From Rhexocercosporidium sp. MPI-PUGE-AT-0058 (lineage: Eukaryota; Ascomycota; Leotiomycetes; Helotiales), in assembly GCA_020746875.1 (NCBI GenBank), contig JAGTJL010000008.1:2170001-2234000 (forward strand): a stretch of 64,000 bases of DNA. Reading direction: 5' to 3'. Both the position numbers and the translations under genes were made by a program. Shown here in pieces: positions 10,675-22,348 of this stretch (the first letter of the stretch is position 1; each line of letters begins with the position of its first letter). Below the pieces are notes generated by a model. It saw nothing but the letters and a program-made list of their open reading frames with translations, did no database searches and was not told the DNA's origin.

Positions 10675-11700
10675 TTAATTAGGAGTAGACCACCCGTGGC
10701 GTTGCATAAGTACATTAACCTAATGTTCTTGCTTTAAAATCAACTCATTAATCCAATCCTGCGGTATCCCATGGACCGGCGGAAACCCCTTTTAGCGTCT
10801 TCTCACTGTCGCTTAAATTAATATACCTTTTTCAAAGCAGCACAACAAGTCCTTTAAATGTCTCTTTAGCTTTGCTATTAAAGTATGAACATATTTCGAA
10901 GCAGCTGTAATTTTCTATGTAATTTCTTTTTTCAAGTCAAAGTATTGGAGTCGATGCAGCCCTTTTACATTTTCGCGCTAAAAGTGGCAAGCGATGCCGG
11001 TCCATGGGATAGCCTCCCATTCCTCCCTAACCGCTTGTTGCATCTCTTCAACTGTCGCAGGCTGGTGGAGACGTCTATAAAGAGCCTGCTTAATTCGACG
11101 CTAACACTTCTCAATCGGGTTCATATCTAGTGAAGTAGAAGGATAAGGCATAAGAATAATCTTATGCTTTATACGGAATCTAGCGCAGCAATTCGTTGAA
11201 GATTTATGCCTATGAGCTAGATTTCTATCTTTTATAAATAAAGGCTCTACAGATAGCCAAAGAGTGTGTATGACGAGAGTAAAGGCCTCGAGGATTACTT
11301 GAATAAAAGGTTCAAGTAATTAGTGAAAGTAATCTTGCTGTAAGAAAGCTCCTTTCTTGCCGTGGCCGTTTATAAAAATAAGCCTTGATTTGTACCCGTA
11401 ACTAATTGCTCCCCACGCGTTAACTGGAGTCGTATAGCCTCGATGGAATTGATGTTGAATACAAGTATCGCAGAACCGTTCCGACTGGCCATAATTAATA
11501 TTCCTCGTTACTTTTTGTTTGCTCTTACAGTTTCTAATAAGAAAGGTAACTTCGTCGGACCAGAGGATCTTCAGCTACTTAATCGTCCAAAAGATATGAG
11601 CAATAGCCTATAGATATCGAGCTTTAACTTGTGCTATTATCAAGTACGGCTTTTGACAAGCTATACAGCGATTTCAGGGTAATAAACCGGAGATATGCTA
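10675..11700 (-). pseudogene. Decayed Tc1/mariner-type transposase (DDE), RIP-like mutations
   Basis: Read on the minus strand from about 11700 to 10675, conceptual pieces match a Tc1/mariner DDE transposase: WSDEVTF near 11570, CIQHQFHRGYTTPVNAWGAI near 11460-11400, then KKGAFLQQDYF, then a STSxDMNPIEKC segment and RRIKQAL near 11100, and finally IPQDWINELILKQEH near 10765-10720. Many stops interrupt the frame. Several lie where Trp or Gln is expected (TAG after EKC and after KQEH, TAA after the DYFH segment), the outcome of C-to-T/G-to-A change, as in fungal RIP. The 3' part of the frame is split by the MITE at 10767-11009. I could not find convincing terminal inverted repeats for this element. 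It cannot encode an active enzyme. Confidence 0.85.
10767..11009. mobile_element. MITE, 243 bp, TA target duplication, nested in transposase relic
   Basis: The element begins TCCCATGGACCGGC at 10767 and ends with its exact reverse complement at 11009, giving 14-bp perfect terminal inverted repeats. A second matching block, TTTTAGCG, follows at a similar distance inside each end. It is flanked by TA (10765-10766 and 11010-11011). Removing the element plus one TA joins the transposase frame precisely across the EAIPQDW segment, which shows that it inserted there. There is no coding capacity. TA target use and short inverted ends suggest a Tc1/mariner-superfamily MITE. Confidence 0.88.
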
Positions 11701-12064
11701 TCTATTTCGTTTCCTTTATTATTAAGTTATTTTAACATACTGTTATTTCACAACTCTTAAGTAGTGGGGTTGACTTTCAGGGCTCCTCCCTAACATCTCG
11801 CGTATAGCGAGCTCTCTCATAACTCCATTCAAATACCAGCATCTACGCCTTTATTACCGTACCTAGCCCTTCCACCCTAGTAGAAGCCCACGAATCTTAA
11901 TCTCGTCATCACGTGATGGTCCTCTTCAAACACTTCCCCCCCTCTAACTCGTTACTCCTCCTCGAAGACATTACATTAAACACTACAAGAACTTAAAAAC
12001 TCCCCCAATAACCAGTCCGCGAAGAAAGCATTCCTCATACCAGAAAATGTACCTCCCCACAAAT
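11701..12064. other. AT-rich spacer, no gene
   Basis: AT-rich sequence between the transposase relic and the LysM gene. It probably includes the 5' end of the transposon and the 3' flank of the LysM gene. No terminal repeat or gene was recognised. Confidence 0.4.
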
Positions 12065-13042
12065 CTATTTGATCCCAATACAAACGTAATAACCCAACCA
12101 AAGCGAAGCGCAAGTAGACCCCACGTCTGGATTCCACGTATAAAAGTCCGCGAGAGCAATCCCCGCAGCAGCAGCAATATCATAACATCCGTCTCCACTA
12201 ACCACCAAATGGAATGTATCACAAGTAGTGGTCATGCCCGACTGATACGGCGTTGGCGTTGCGATGGCGCTGCTGGAAGTCGTCGTACTTGTCGTGGAAG
12301 TGGTGGTTGTGCGAGTAGCGGTAGTGGAAGTGGTAATAGTGTCAATTATTCCAGTGCAAACGTAGTAGCCGAGCCAGAGAGATGCGCAGGTGGTTCCTAC
12401 GGCTGGGTTCCAGGTGTAGAAGTCGGCGAGGGCGATCCCGGCCGCGGCGGCGATGTCGTAGCAGCCGTCGCCGCTGACGACTAGGTGGAAGGTGTCGCAG
12501 GACGTTGTCATCCCGCTCTGGTAGGGAGTGGGGGTAGCCACGCCATTTCCAGTGGAAGTTGTGCTCGAAGTGGTCGAAGTGGTCGAAGTTTTCAAAGTTG
12601 TCGAAGTGGTAGTTGAAGTTGCGGTCACAATTGTGGAGCTGCTGGTGGTGGTGGTAGCCGATGAGGATGAGGTGCTTTTGGTAGTTGACGTTGGCGGGCT
12701 AGTGGATAGAGTGGACATTGTAGAATAGTTGATTTGCACACAGTAATAGAGGTCTGAGATGAGAGTGCAGCTATCACCCAGTAGGGTGGTACTGGGATTC
12801 TATTTGCCATTAGTTATGTCGAGGAACGCAAAGGACTGGTAGCTGCTCACCCATTCTTCAAACAGTGCTTCTGTCAAGCCGTAGAACTTCTCGATAATGG
12901 CACATGTGAGGGCGTATGAGTCCTGAACCCACAGGCTGCAGTAAACGCTTGACCCAGGGGCTGGCGTACCGTCTGGAGTCACCAGGTAAGCTCCTGCCTG
13001 CCCGAGAACCGGAGCAGAGGACAATACGTGAGAGAGCTTCAT
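12065..13042 (-). CDS. Secreted protein with three LysM domains
   Basis: A 308-residue protein from exons 13042..12851 and 12799..12065; the 51-nt intron (12850-12800) is GT-AG with a TAACTAAT branch site, and splicing restores EEW/NPSTTL within the first LysM. An N-terminal signal-like segment ([18 protein letters not shown]) precedes LysM1 (about residues 30-83), a long Ser/Thr linker, LysM2 (about 165-212), a second Ser/Thr linker and LysM3 (about 257-304). LysM2 and LysM3 are nearly identical in protein, and each has four Cys. LysM domains bind chitin oligomers; secreted fungal LysM proteins often shield hyphae or bind host-released fragments. The neighbouring GH18/LysM chitinase suggests a joint role in chitin binding or antagonism, which is inference. 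Confidence 0.88.
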
Positions 13043-14406
13043 GGTGGTTTGGAGAAAAGACAGCAAGTGGTCGATGAAGGATGATCGAGCTGTACCAGAA
13101 ATGGGTGACTCAATATATCCGCGAATTCTATATTTTGCAATGTCCGAAGTGGTTCGGTTTACTGCGTGGTCCTTTTGTGTTCGTGATTCATTCGTCTGAT
13201 GTTCAGCTCTGGAGTCCTGCCCACATCTGTAGGCCGTTCCGTTAGTACAGTAAATCGACGGAGCGGACGGGATAATTGCCAAAAGATTAAACAATGCAGT
13301 GGTCGGAAGCCATCAATCAGACTTACCTGCTCCTATCCATCTCGTCTGATTCGACTTCGGACCCGAGAAGACGTTGCTCTCCTTTCCTTTCTGGGAATCT
13401 TTACTAGGATGTGTTCTGACCAAGCGCGGAGGGCGCATCAACAATGATAAGCGGCCTGCAAGATAATTTTAAAACATATTGCTCCGAGGTTCGTGTTGTC
13501 ATGGTTACTGCGGGTGAAAGTTCTTCTTCCTTGATGCTATGGTGTATACCCACAAGCTTTCCGTCCCAGCCCTCTTGCTGGACTTTTCATTGGGATGGTT
13601 CCTACGTAATCGTAATCTTCCTTACGATATTGCTGCATGGGTGAGTCAAGTGCGTCTGTTAGGCACAGTATTGGAGACGCTGGTTGGTGATCTACGAGCA
13701 AGAAAGGATGGCATTGTGGAGACGAATTTGATATGAGCCCTGCGCCATCATCCCATCAATTAAAACTTCCCTCGCTTGACGTATCTCGCTAAGGCAGCTT
13801 TGGGACCAGGACGTGCCAGTGCCACCGGGGGGGTGGGTACGCCTGCCAAGCATGCTTAGGCGCAAACCCAGCCCTAATCCGCTCCCCCCGCAGATACTAC
13901 CATCAACGGTAACGCCCGCTGCGCCGCACTGCCAAAAAGCGTTAATTAGCTTACGCGGTACGATATCAAGCATCTTGTCTACAAGGAACTCTTCTACAAT
14001 TGTGGGTACACGGGGAGATTTTCACATGTGGGAGTAACCGATAGGCCAGTACTACGGGACCTCCTACAGGGAGAAATACTGTAGATAAAAAATACTAGAC
14101 AAGGAACACTAGAAAGGGAGCACTAGATCGGGAACACCCATACATACAAGGAGGAAGATATGCTTCCACTTTTTTCGGTGAGTAATTTACTTCACTGTCA
14201 CCGTATAATCATGTAAAACATATTCCATAGTTGAGTGAAGCAAGCGTCCCAATACGTTCCCCTTGCTAGTGTTCTGACTCGACTTAACAGTTGTACCTCC
14301 ATGGCCAATAAATCAGATAACCAACCTCGTTGTCCGATGTTCATACAACACCCATCTGTTGTTTCGTTCTGTTATCATTCTTCTTCCCACACTCTTTTCT
14401 CTCAGA
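13043..14406. other. Divergent intergenic region of LysM and zincin-like genes
   Basis: About 1.36 kb between the minus-strand LysM gene and the plus-strand secreted zincin-like gene, so it holds both promoters. No gene is supported. Short words of the type GGxACACTAGA repeat loosely at 14085-14130. Confidence 0.5.
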
Positions 14407-15748
14407 ATGCATTCGCATCTGGCAGCTCTACTGTCGCTGCTCTGGCTTCTTGTTGTTTGTGAAGCCTGTCCGCTGGGAAATCATGCCACTGCCTATTCCC
14501 CTCTTCCGAACTTCAACCAGACGCTCTTTCGCCGGAATATTGGAACAGGCGGCTATGACGCGCCGTCGGCTTCCGAACTCTTCTCTATCGGGTCAACGCC
14601 AGGTGGCTGTAGCTCTCAATCCGCAATCATCGATGACTGGGTAAAAGAAGCCATCCTGCTCCATGATGCGGTCGAGACCGCCTATTCAGACTACAAGTCT
14701 GACTTAGGTCTTCGAGCACTCTGGTCTGTCTATATGGGTATAGAGTTTAATATCGACGGTACTTTGCTAGAAAGTGATACGGTTGAGTTGAGATGGGGTA
14801 GCATTGGAGGTATGGAATTTCTGCCATTCGCTATCTTGAGGCTGCATTAATTCAGATAAACAGGACGCATTTCAGACGTTTCCCAGTTCCTCGCTGGGGC
14901 GGGCCTAACTGATGCCAAGACATCGTCCCCTCCATGGCTCTTTTGCTCTGCCGACGCTGGCAAATATATCCCGTTCGACGATATGGTACAGGACGAAAAC
15001 GGCGAATACATCGTGTTCGAGGTCGACGAGACCGGTGAAATCCCCACCGATTACCTCACAGTCGGGCAGGTCTTCCCCTCTGTGAAAAACAGCGGAAATG
15101 GGAAGGCGTTCTTCATGAACGCCTTCAACGGCTACAACTTCGACTACAGCTCATTCGACGCACTGTGTGACAAGCCGGGCCGCTACGCTGTAACCGCCTT
15201 CCCGACTCAAGCGACCAATCCGGGCTACGAAGAGATCACGTTTGCCGCCGTGGACAGGAATGTGCTGCTTTGCCCCAAGACGTTTGCGCCGGGCGACGGA
15301 GAGTGGCATTCCTACTCTTCACTTGCGGACCTCATGACGGCTGAAAACTATCCTACGGTCGATGACACTGGGCTATCTCTGGATAGAGTTATGCCCCTCG
15401 GCACCACGTTGTATCATGAGCTCTACCATCTGGGTGATGCCGCTGGGACCACAAGGGATCCTTATTGTACGTGCTTTGCTTTCATTCTATCCCTTCCTCC
15501 ACTCCACTCGTGCCTGCTGCAAGGCAATCCGAATGCCATTTACTGATACCAATATTGGAATTCTAGACAAGATAGTTGACGTCCTGAGGGCCGCGGGTAA
15601 CAAAGCGGTTGATATCCCCAATAACCCAGAATCGTTTGTGTTCTTTGCCGTGGCTGTATATCTCTACCTGAATCCACCGGAGGGGAAAGAGGCCGTTTTG
15701 TACCTGGGCGGCTTTCCGGGGAGTATTACATGGATTAAAGCAAGCTGA
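14407..15748 (+). CDS. Secreted zincin-like (HExxH) protein, candidate metallopeptidase
   Basis: A 391-residue protein from exons 14407..14809, 14876..15466 and 15567..15748; both introns are GT-AG and the phases fit. The first ~20 residues (MHSHLAALLSLLWLLVVCEA) form a clear signal peptide. The C-terminal third contains LYHELYHLGDAAG, a HExxH zinc-binding signature, at about nt 15411-15450, followed by TTRDPYYK across the second splice. A downstream Asp/Glu ligand would make it a gluzincin- or aspzincin-like peptidase (M35-type proteins also use HExxH), but I cannot place the third ligand or the family. It lies between the LysM protein and the chitinase and could act on proteins in the same extracellular setting. 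The start is the first ATG, directly before the signal peptide. Confidence 0.75.
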
Positions 15749-17537
15749 GGGGGTTTCAGGGTTCAACCTTGGGATCTAGCTGTGTGGAGGGCTCCAGGCT
15801 ATCCGGCCGTGTATGTCTTTGAGCGGTGGAAATAGTTGTAATTATAATGATGACGAGGGATGCAAATGTCAATTATCTAAGAAGTCGTCTCAGCGAGCTT
15901 GGGTGTTCCCTGCGCAGCCTGGAGTGTGTCCTGAATTAAGTAAGGAAGACTAAAATTTAGAACTGTAGTCCTGTAGCACAGGCAGCATTAATGCTTTGTT
16001 TTGGCGTTACAGTTTGGAACCATATGTAGGTAAGTACCTAGGTACGTTGCCAGCGTTCTGGCACTTAAGGGGGTAGCATTCTTCAGCGTTCTTGTTCCTT
16101 TAATACAACCAGCCCCGGCAGAAAGCATATGCTTCTTTTCAAGCTTAAAACTACTCCAAACACAGAATCTAAAATTCGCCTTGAGCTACCACATAAACCG
16201 GGCTTCCGCGCACGTGAATGCTCATTAATTAACCCAACCTACCTAGGCACACTGCTTGATCTTCGATTTGCTAGCTTTACTGGTTTTGACATCTAAGGGA
16301 AACTCAAGGGCCACCTGTGGCGACACCATTATCTGTGAGAATAAGGAGAATTGTTCTCATGGGACGCGCTCCCGTTGTAGATGCAAACTCTCCACGGAGC
16401 AAGGTACCAAATCTCCTAAGGCTCGGGGGCAAGAGTCAGAATAATGTGGCTTGTAGCAATAGCTTCTTTCACGTGTTGAAAACCCCCATTGAAAACTTCC
16501 GGAAGTTCCAATTCCTCGGTCCAAAAGTTACGACGGCGCCAATCAAGTATCGAGGTATCTGATCTGGAGACAGCCAGAGGAGCGACGAAGGTGAACGTGT
16601 GGCACTCAGTAGTCGCGGGGGTCCCCGATGAGTTTGCCTTTTCCTAGATTTGTCGGTGCCATACTATAAGCTTCATGCTTTACCTTTGGCTTAACAACAG
16701 AAGCGCGAGTCAGGCCACCACCGTGCCTCGCCTTCACTGCTGCAAGCAACCTAAAATCTTAATCACACATGCATGGGATGAAATGCAGTAACGATCGGTT
16801 CCGGGGGGCGGGAAAGGGTGAAGGATTCTGTGGCGGCCGAGGGGACGTTGTGAGCACCCTGTCTGTAGGACGACGACGACTTGCATAAGTGGGCCTCGAG
16901 TTAGCGGTGCACGGGAGTCTGATGAAGCATTTACCAAGGAACCAGCATTGATCAAGCATCCGTCGAGCACACTCCGTTCATCAAGGCCGCGGCGCCTCCC
17001 GCTGTGGAGCTCGGTCCGCAGCTACTTATTAGACTGACCGTGGGGTAGATTGCTTAAGAGGCGCTGGACCCCATCAAACCCTTGATACTCGGTAGGGTTA
17101 AGTGAGCTAGTTGGTGCAAGTTCGTCGCCATCCCCGGTGCAACTTACGCGTCAGATGAGGTGCATATCATGGATTTTATCCCACGAGCTGTGCCTTTCCC
17201 GTCGGCTTGAGCGAACCCCGCGATAGGAGTGTCTCGGCCGATGCTAAATTCAGCGATAATCATAATCGATATTTCTTGAAATATACCTATTCGGGAGCCC
17301 CGGTCCGGCAACATGTTACTCGAGAACCACCTAGTCTCTGGGTTATTTAACAGTCCATCATGTAGGAACAAAGAGTGGAAGGACAATTCGTGGACTTGGT
17401 CTCTTGGACAAGTGGTGTTTCCAGCACTGCCCACAACTCCACGGTTGCTCTCTCCATCCATCCTCCTCTCGATCTCCTGGCTCACTGCGTTATAGGATTC
17501 GCTCATTCATTTATTGCTAAACGGCACCACACTCATT
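15749..17537. other. Gene-free stretch upstream of chitinase
   Basis: About 1.8 kb without a supported gene. It contains the 3' flank of the zincin-like gene and the chitinase promoter. The short open frames have no recognisable domain and do not splice into anything convincing. Confidence 0.5.
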
Positions 17538-20500
17538 ATGAAGCAACGTATATTGGCGATTGCCATTGGCATCGCAGGAGTCTGTTTTACTCCAGGGACG
17601 CTGGCGATTAATGCCACCATTTCTGAGGAGGTTAAAAATGCCTTCAGCGCGTACCTAGCCAAGGATCCGTTCACTACTGTTCCCGCAACTACTGCCAGCA
17701 CAACAGACGCTGCCGCTCTCAGGAAGTCCGTCGAAGCTGGAAACTATACCTCTCAACTGCCTGCATCGACGAGACGTCGCTGTCCTCAGAGCTGCAGCAG
17801 TGCGGGAGTCGATCCCAGCGGATGGTTTACCTATCACAGCGTCAGCCGTCTCGATCAATGCAACGACACTATGCTCCTCGACCTTGCCCTGTTCAACGAC
17901 ATCGACGACCTAAACTCGCATGTCAGTATTTCTGCATGTACCGCGGACTTGAAATCCACCGATGACGCCGCGTCGACAACTACCGCCGCAACATGTCAGC
18001 TGGACGGCGTGAGCCAGGCGCAAGTGACATCGTCCTTGCAGCTAGCTTCATCAGGCTCCTCTTCGGCACAAGTTCTTGACGTTGTTGCTGCCTTGGGCCA
18101 ACTGCAGGCGTTTTCAACTCTCTCTGGGCCCAGTTGCAACGAGACCATCAAATATGCCTACTCGAGCGATGTTGCCGTCGGCATCTACGTTGGATCGGGA
18201 CTTGCAAGCCAAGGGGTGATTGCCTCTGTCCTTGGACAACTTAGCAGCAAGGTTCAAAGCGATGGTAGCATTGCGGAGAACCTCGTGGCTCAACTGTGCG
18301 ACGATCGTTCAGCCAGATACTCACTGGGAATCTTCGTTAATACCAATGCTGATCTCGCCGCTGTTCAGCAGGGTCTTCAGTCATGGAAAAACAGCAGCTG
18401 CATTACGACCATTGATGAAAGCACCTCGTCTTGGCAGAATATTACCTTTCTTGCCCCGTCTCTCTTGGGTAGCAACGAAACCACGAGTAGCAACTCGACC
18501 ACTTTGGCAGCCCGATTCCATTCGCCTCTTCACAATCGTATTGAAAGTCGGGCTGATACTTGCAGCACTGTTCAAGTTGTATCCGGAGATTCATGTGCTA
18601 CGCTTGCTGCCGAATGTGGCATCACAGCGGCAGAATTCACCGAATATAATTCCGACTCGAGCTTGTGTTCCTCCCTCGCCGTGGGCCAGTATGTTTGCTG
18701 CAGCTCAGGGACTCTCCCGGATAATACACCGAAGCCGGATGAGGATGGGTACTGCTATTCCTATCTTGTACAGACAGGAGATTCCTGTTCGTCCTTAGCC
18801 GCAGCTTATGGAATCACTAACGACGATATTGGGGAATACAACACTGATACCTGGGGCTGGAATGGCTGCTCAAAACTGTTTGCCGACTATTACATCTGCC
18901 TCAGCAGCGGTTATCCACCAATGCCGGCTACTATTCCCAATGCAGTTTGCGGACCACAAATGAACGACACTGCCAAGGCACCTCCAGGAACGGACCTTAG
19001 CACGTTGAATCAATGCCCCCTCAACGCATGTTGCGATATCTGGGGCCAGTGTGGAACTACAACTGAGTTCTGTACAATCTCCAACTCCACCACAGGAGCG
19101 CCGGGAACGGCTGCCGATGGGGAGAACGGCTGTATCTCAAACTGCGGAACCGACATTGTCACATCGAGCGCCCCATCGGAGAACTTCGCGATTGCATATT
19201 TTGAAGCCTTTGATTGGCAACGTCCCTGCTTGCACATGTCAGTTGCAGAGATCGACACTACAGCCTACACCCACGTCCACTTCTCCTTTGCCACCCTTAA
19301 CGCCGATTTCTCTATTAACACGGACGATGTCGCAGACCAGCTGCCGTTCCTCAAGGCCTTGACCGGTATCAAGCGAATCGTCTCGATTGGCGGGTGGACT
19401 TTCTCCACCGACCCAAGTACCTACACGATCTTCCGGAACGCCGTGAGCACCGAAGCAAATCGCCAAACTCTGATTAGCAATGTTGTCGATTTCTTGAACG
19501 ATTACGACCTCGACGGCGTCGACTGGGACTGGGAGTATCCGGATGAGCCCGATATTCCTGGGATCCCAGCCGGCTCAGTACTTGATAGCATCGGCTACTT
19601 CTTGCTGCTGGCCGAACTGAAAGCCGCCATGCCGTCCGGCAAGACCATTTCACTCACAGCACCTGCCTCCTTCTGGTACCTACAGTACTTCCCAATCGTT
19701 GCTCTTAGCACCGTCTGCGACTATATCGTATACATGACATATGATCTCCACGGGCAGTGGGACTATGGTAACGCCTACTCGGACTCGGGATGTTCTGCCG
19801 GAAATTGTCTGCGGTCTCATGTTAATTTGACCGAAACGATCAACTCCCTCTCAATGATCACAAAGGCAGGTGTCCCATCGAACATGATTGCCGTTGGCGT
19901 CAGCAGCTACGGACGATCCTTCCAAATGACTACCCCAGGCTGCTGGACAGAGGAATGCACCTATACCGGACCCAACTCTGGAGCAACTGCCGGAAGTTGC
20001 ACCAACACTTCTGGGTACATTGCTGACTACGAAATTGGTCTGGTCACTTCCTCGAATCCTTCAGCACAACAGATTTGGGATGAAGCTTCATATTCAAACA
20101 TTGTGGTTTACGACGACACTCAGTGGGTGGCCTACATGAATGAGACCAACAAGGCTGTCCGAGTACTTGTCTACGAACTCCTCTCTTTCCTCGGATTTGC
20201 CGACTGGGCGGTTGATTTGCAATCCGAGGATGGATTGTCGTCGTCTGGCAGTGACTCATCTGATGATATTGTATATATCAATCCTAATATTTGGAATTCA
20301 GCAACACCACAGGTGACTGCTCTGCCGGGACAGACTCTCATTTGGCCGCCGATGCCACTATCCAGTACATCAACGATTTCTTTCCCTCTGTGGACTACTA
20401 CGATGTCATATTCAAGCCTGACTACCCTCACATCAACTGCCACTGACGGCGTCACATCAACATATCCGTCATACGTATATGTTTCCTGGCTCACGGTGCT

Positions 20501-21951
20501 CACCATTCCTCCAGGTACGTTCCACTTTTTCTCTTATCTACTCAAGTCAAGTCCCTTGCCTCCATACTGACTGGGAGCCTGACTGAACAGTGACGACTAC
20601 TGCTATCCCTGTCTGGGCTATTACCCTTGAAACGAGCTCGACAGATGGCCCTATCTACCTGACGAGTTCTGTACAACCGAGTCCCTTCACTGTCACCGTT
20701 ACTCCGTAAGCAATGCCATTTCTCCTACCAATGAAACGAGTCAAAACTAACCTTTCATGTCTTCTCCAGAGTCATCAGCGGCACCACATCAATCATTGGC
20801 GCAACCCAAACCACCACATCTTCCGGGACGACCGTCGTCTGGGGAGACTACACCTATGTCCGGTCTACACAGACGGAAACCTTGGGCGGAAGCACAACGA
20901 TCATTGGCGGCATTACTTTGCCCCCCAAGGCTGTGACCGTCACACCTAATCCTTATCCCACAACGGTGCCTGGGACCGTGGATCCCGTGGTGAATCCTAA
21001 AACGCCTTCATGGACATCTGGAGGCCCGCCAGGTCCTACTAGTGTCCCGGGATGTATCGGATGTGGTATCCCTTGTGAGTTCAGTTTCTTTTCTTGCACA
21101 TATGAGCAGCTTACTCCTCAATTCATTGTTCTTTGCATATATGAGTTGTCCACCGCTAACAGAACTGTAATAATCTAGGCTTGCTTTTCTGTGACTCTGG
21201 CTGTCCATTCTGTCCGCCAGGTGTATTTGGCTCAGATAGCGGTGCTGGTGGTGATGACGGCGACGATGACGATGACGACGACGACGACGACGACGATGAT
21301 GATGACGTTGCATCCTACACAGTACAATTCGCCTCCGAACTGGACGACACATTCCCAACAGCCTTCGTAGCGCTAGCCGACCTCTCCTCCCTATCATCTG
21401 CCGAAGCTTCAATGTGGCGGTCTTTGGTCTCTGCAACCACCACCAGCGAAACGACCACGGCCACCACAGCCACTACCACAGCTGAGCCTGATCCTACACC
21501 CACCGCAGAATGTTATTTCTGGGACGAGGGCTGGGGCTGGACATTCGAAGTCTTCAACATCGAGGCCTGGGTGACCGATGGCGGCGACTCGTTGCACGAC
21601 GAAGAGAACGGCTGCGGTGCGCTGACCGGCTGGTCCTGGACCGACGCCACGAGCACCGAGGACGCATATGTGTACTTCAACCTGCCCTTCTTTATCAAGG
21701 CGGGCTGCGTCGAGCGAGCCATCGTCTCGGCCGGTGGGCCGAAGATCGAGTGTGATGGTCAGGGCTTCGGGAAGAGGGATTTGGAGGAGAGGAAGGTGAA
21801 GACGAAGGCGACGCCGCCGCCGTTCACGAGTGCGCAGATTAAGGAGTTTGAGAAGTTTTATGCGAATGCGACGGAGTGGCATCAGTATGTACCAATGGAT
21901 TGGAGCACGGTGAGCTCGAGCTTGGTGGCGAGTACGACGGCGGCGGCGTGA
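17538..21951 (+). CDS. Killer-toxin-like (subgroup C type) chitinase: LysM-LysM-hevein-GH18
   Basis: A 1,389-residue secreted protein. Exons are 17538..20514, 20591..20705, 20770..21074 and 21179..21951; all introns are GT-AG and phases agree. In order: signal peptide; Cys-containing N-terminal region with an RRR site near residue 77; LysM1 (~340-388) and LysM2 (~405-453); a hevein-type chitin-binding domain with its Cys pattern (~470-537); GH18 domain (~550-895) with the intact DGVDWDWEYP motif, catalytic Glu at about 666; then a Ser/Thr-rich tail, a Cys-rich segment, 15 consecutive Asp (nt 21262-21306) and a C-terminal domain with a GKRD dibasic site near residue 1330. Subgroup C fungal chitinases share this layout with the chitinase subunit of yeast plasmid killer toxins and commonly sit beside LysM genes, as here. 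All active-site acidic residues are present, so it should be active. Confidence 0.92.
21262..21306 (+). repeat. GAY trinucleotide run encoding 15 Asp
   Basis: An uninterrupted run of GAC/GAT codons within exon 4 of the chitinase encodes 15 Asp after GDDG. It mixes both codons, so it is not a pure microsatellite, though it can still vary in length by slippage. Confidence 0.9.
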
Positions 21952-22348
21952 GGACGCTGCGAATTGGGTGCGGGAAAATGGCGTTGGAGATGGCGAGCCA
22001 GAGTGGTGATACATTTTCCTGTAGATTATTAATGTAATAATAACAGTGTGACATCATTCCGAGAAATAGGCAGAAGAAAGGAAGTCTGGCGTTGCGAATT
22101 TTGAGGCTCAATTTGCTCTCCTGCTTCTGCGAATTCCTACAAATTCATATAATTGCTCATATATATATGCCAGCCAAACAATAGCCAATGAAACCCGTCG
22201 ATTGCCCCGATTCGCCGCTCATCTCAAGACAACAATCTTGCCTGCATATGTGTTAGCAGTTATCGAGAATATGGCTGGGACTGGGCGGAGCAGAGGCGAG
22301 AGAACGAAAGAACAGGACCTACATATACTCCCTACATTCCCCCATGCC
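21952..22348. other. Convergent 3' region, chitinase / kinase-like gene
   Basis: About 400 bases between two converging genes. It holds the 3' UTRs and no gene; an AT-rich segment with TATATATATA lies around 22155-22165. Confidence 0.5.
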
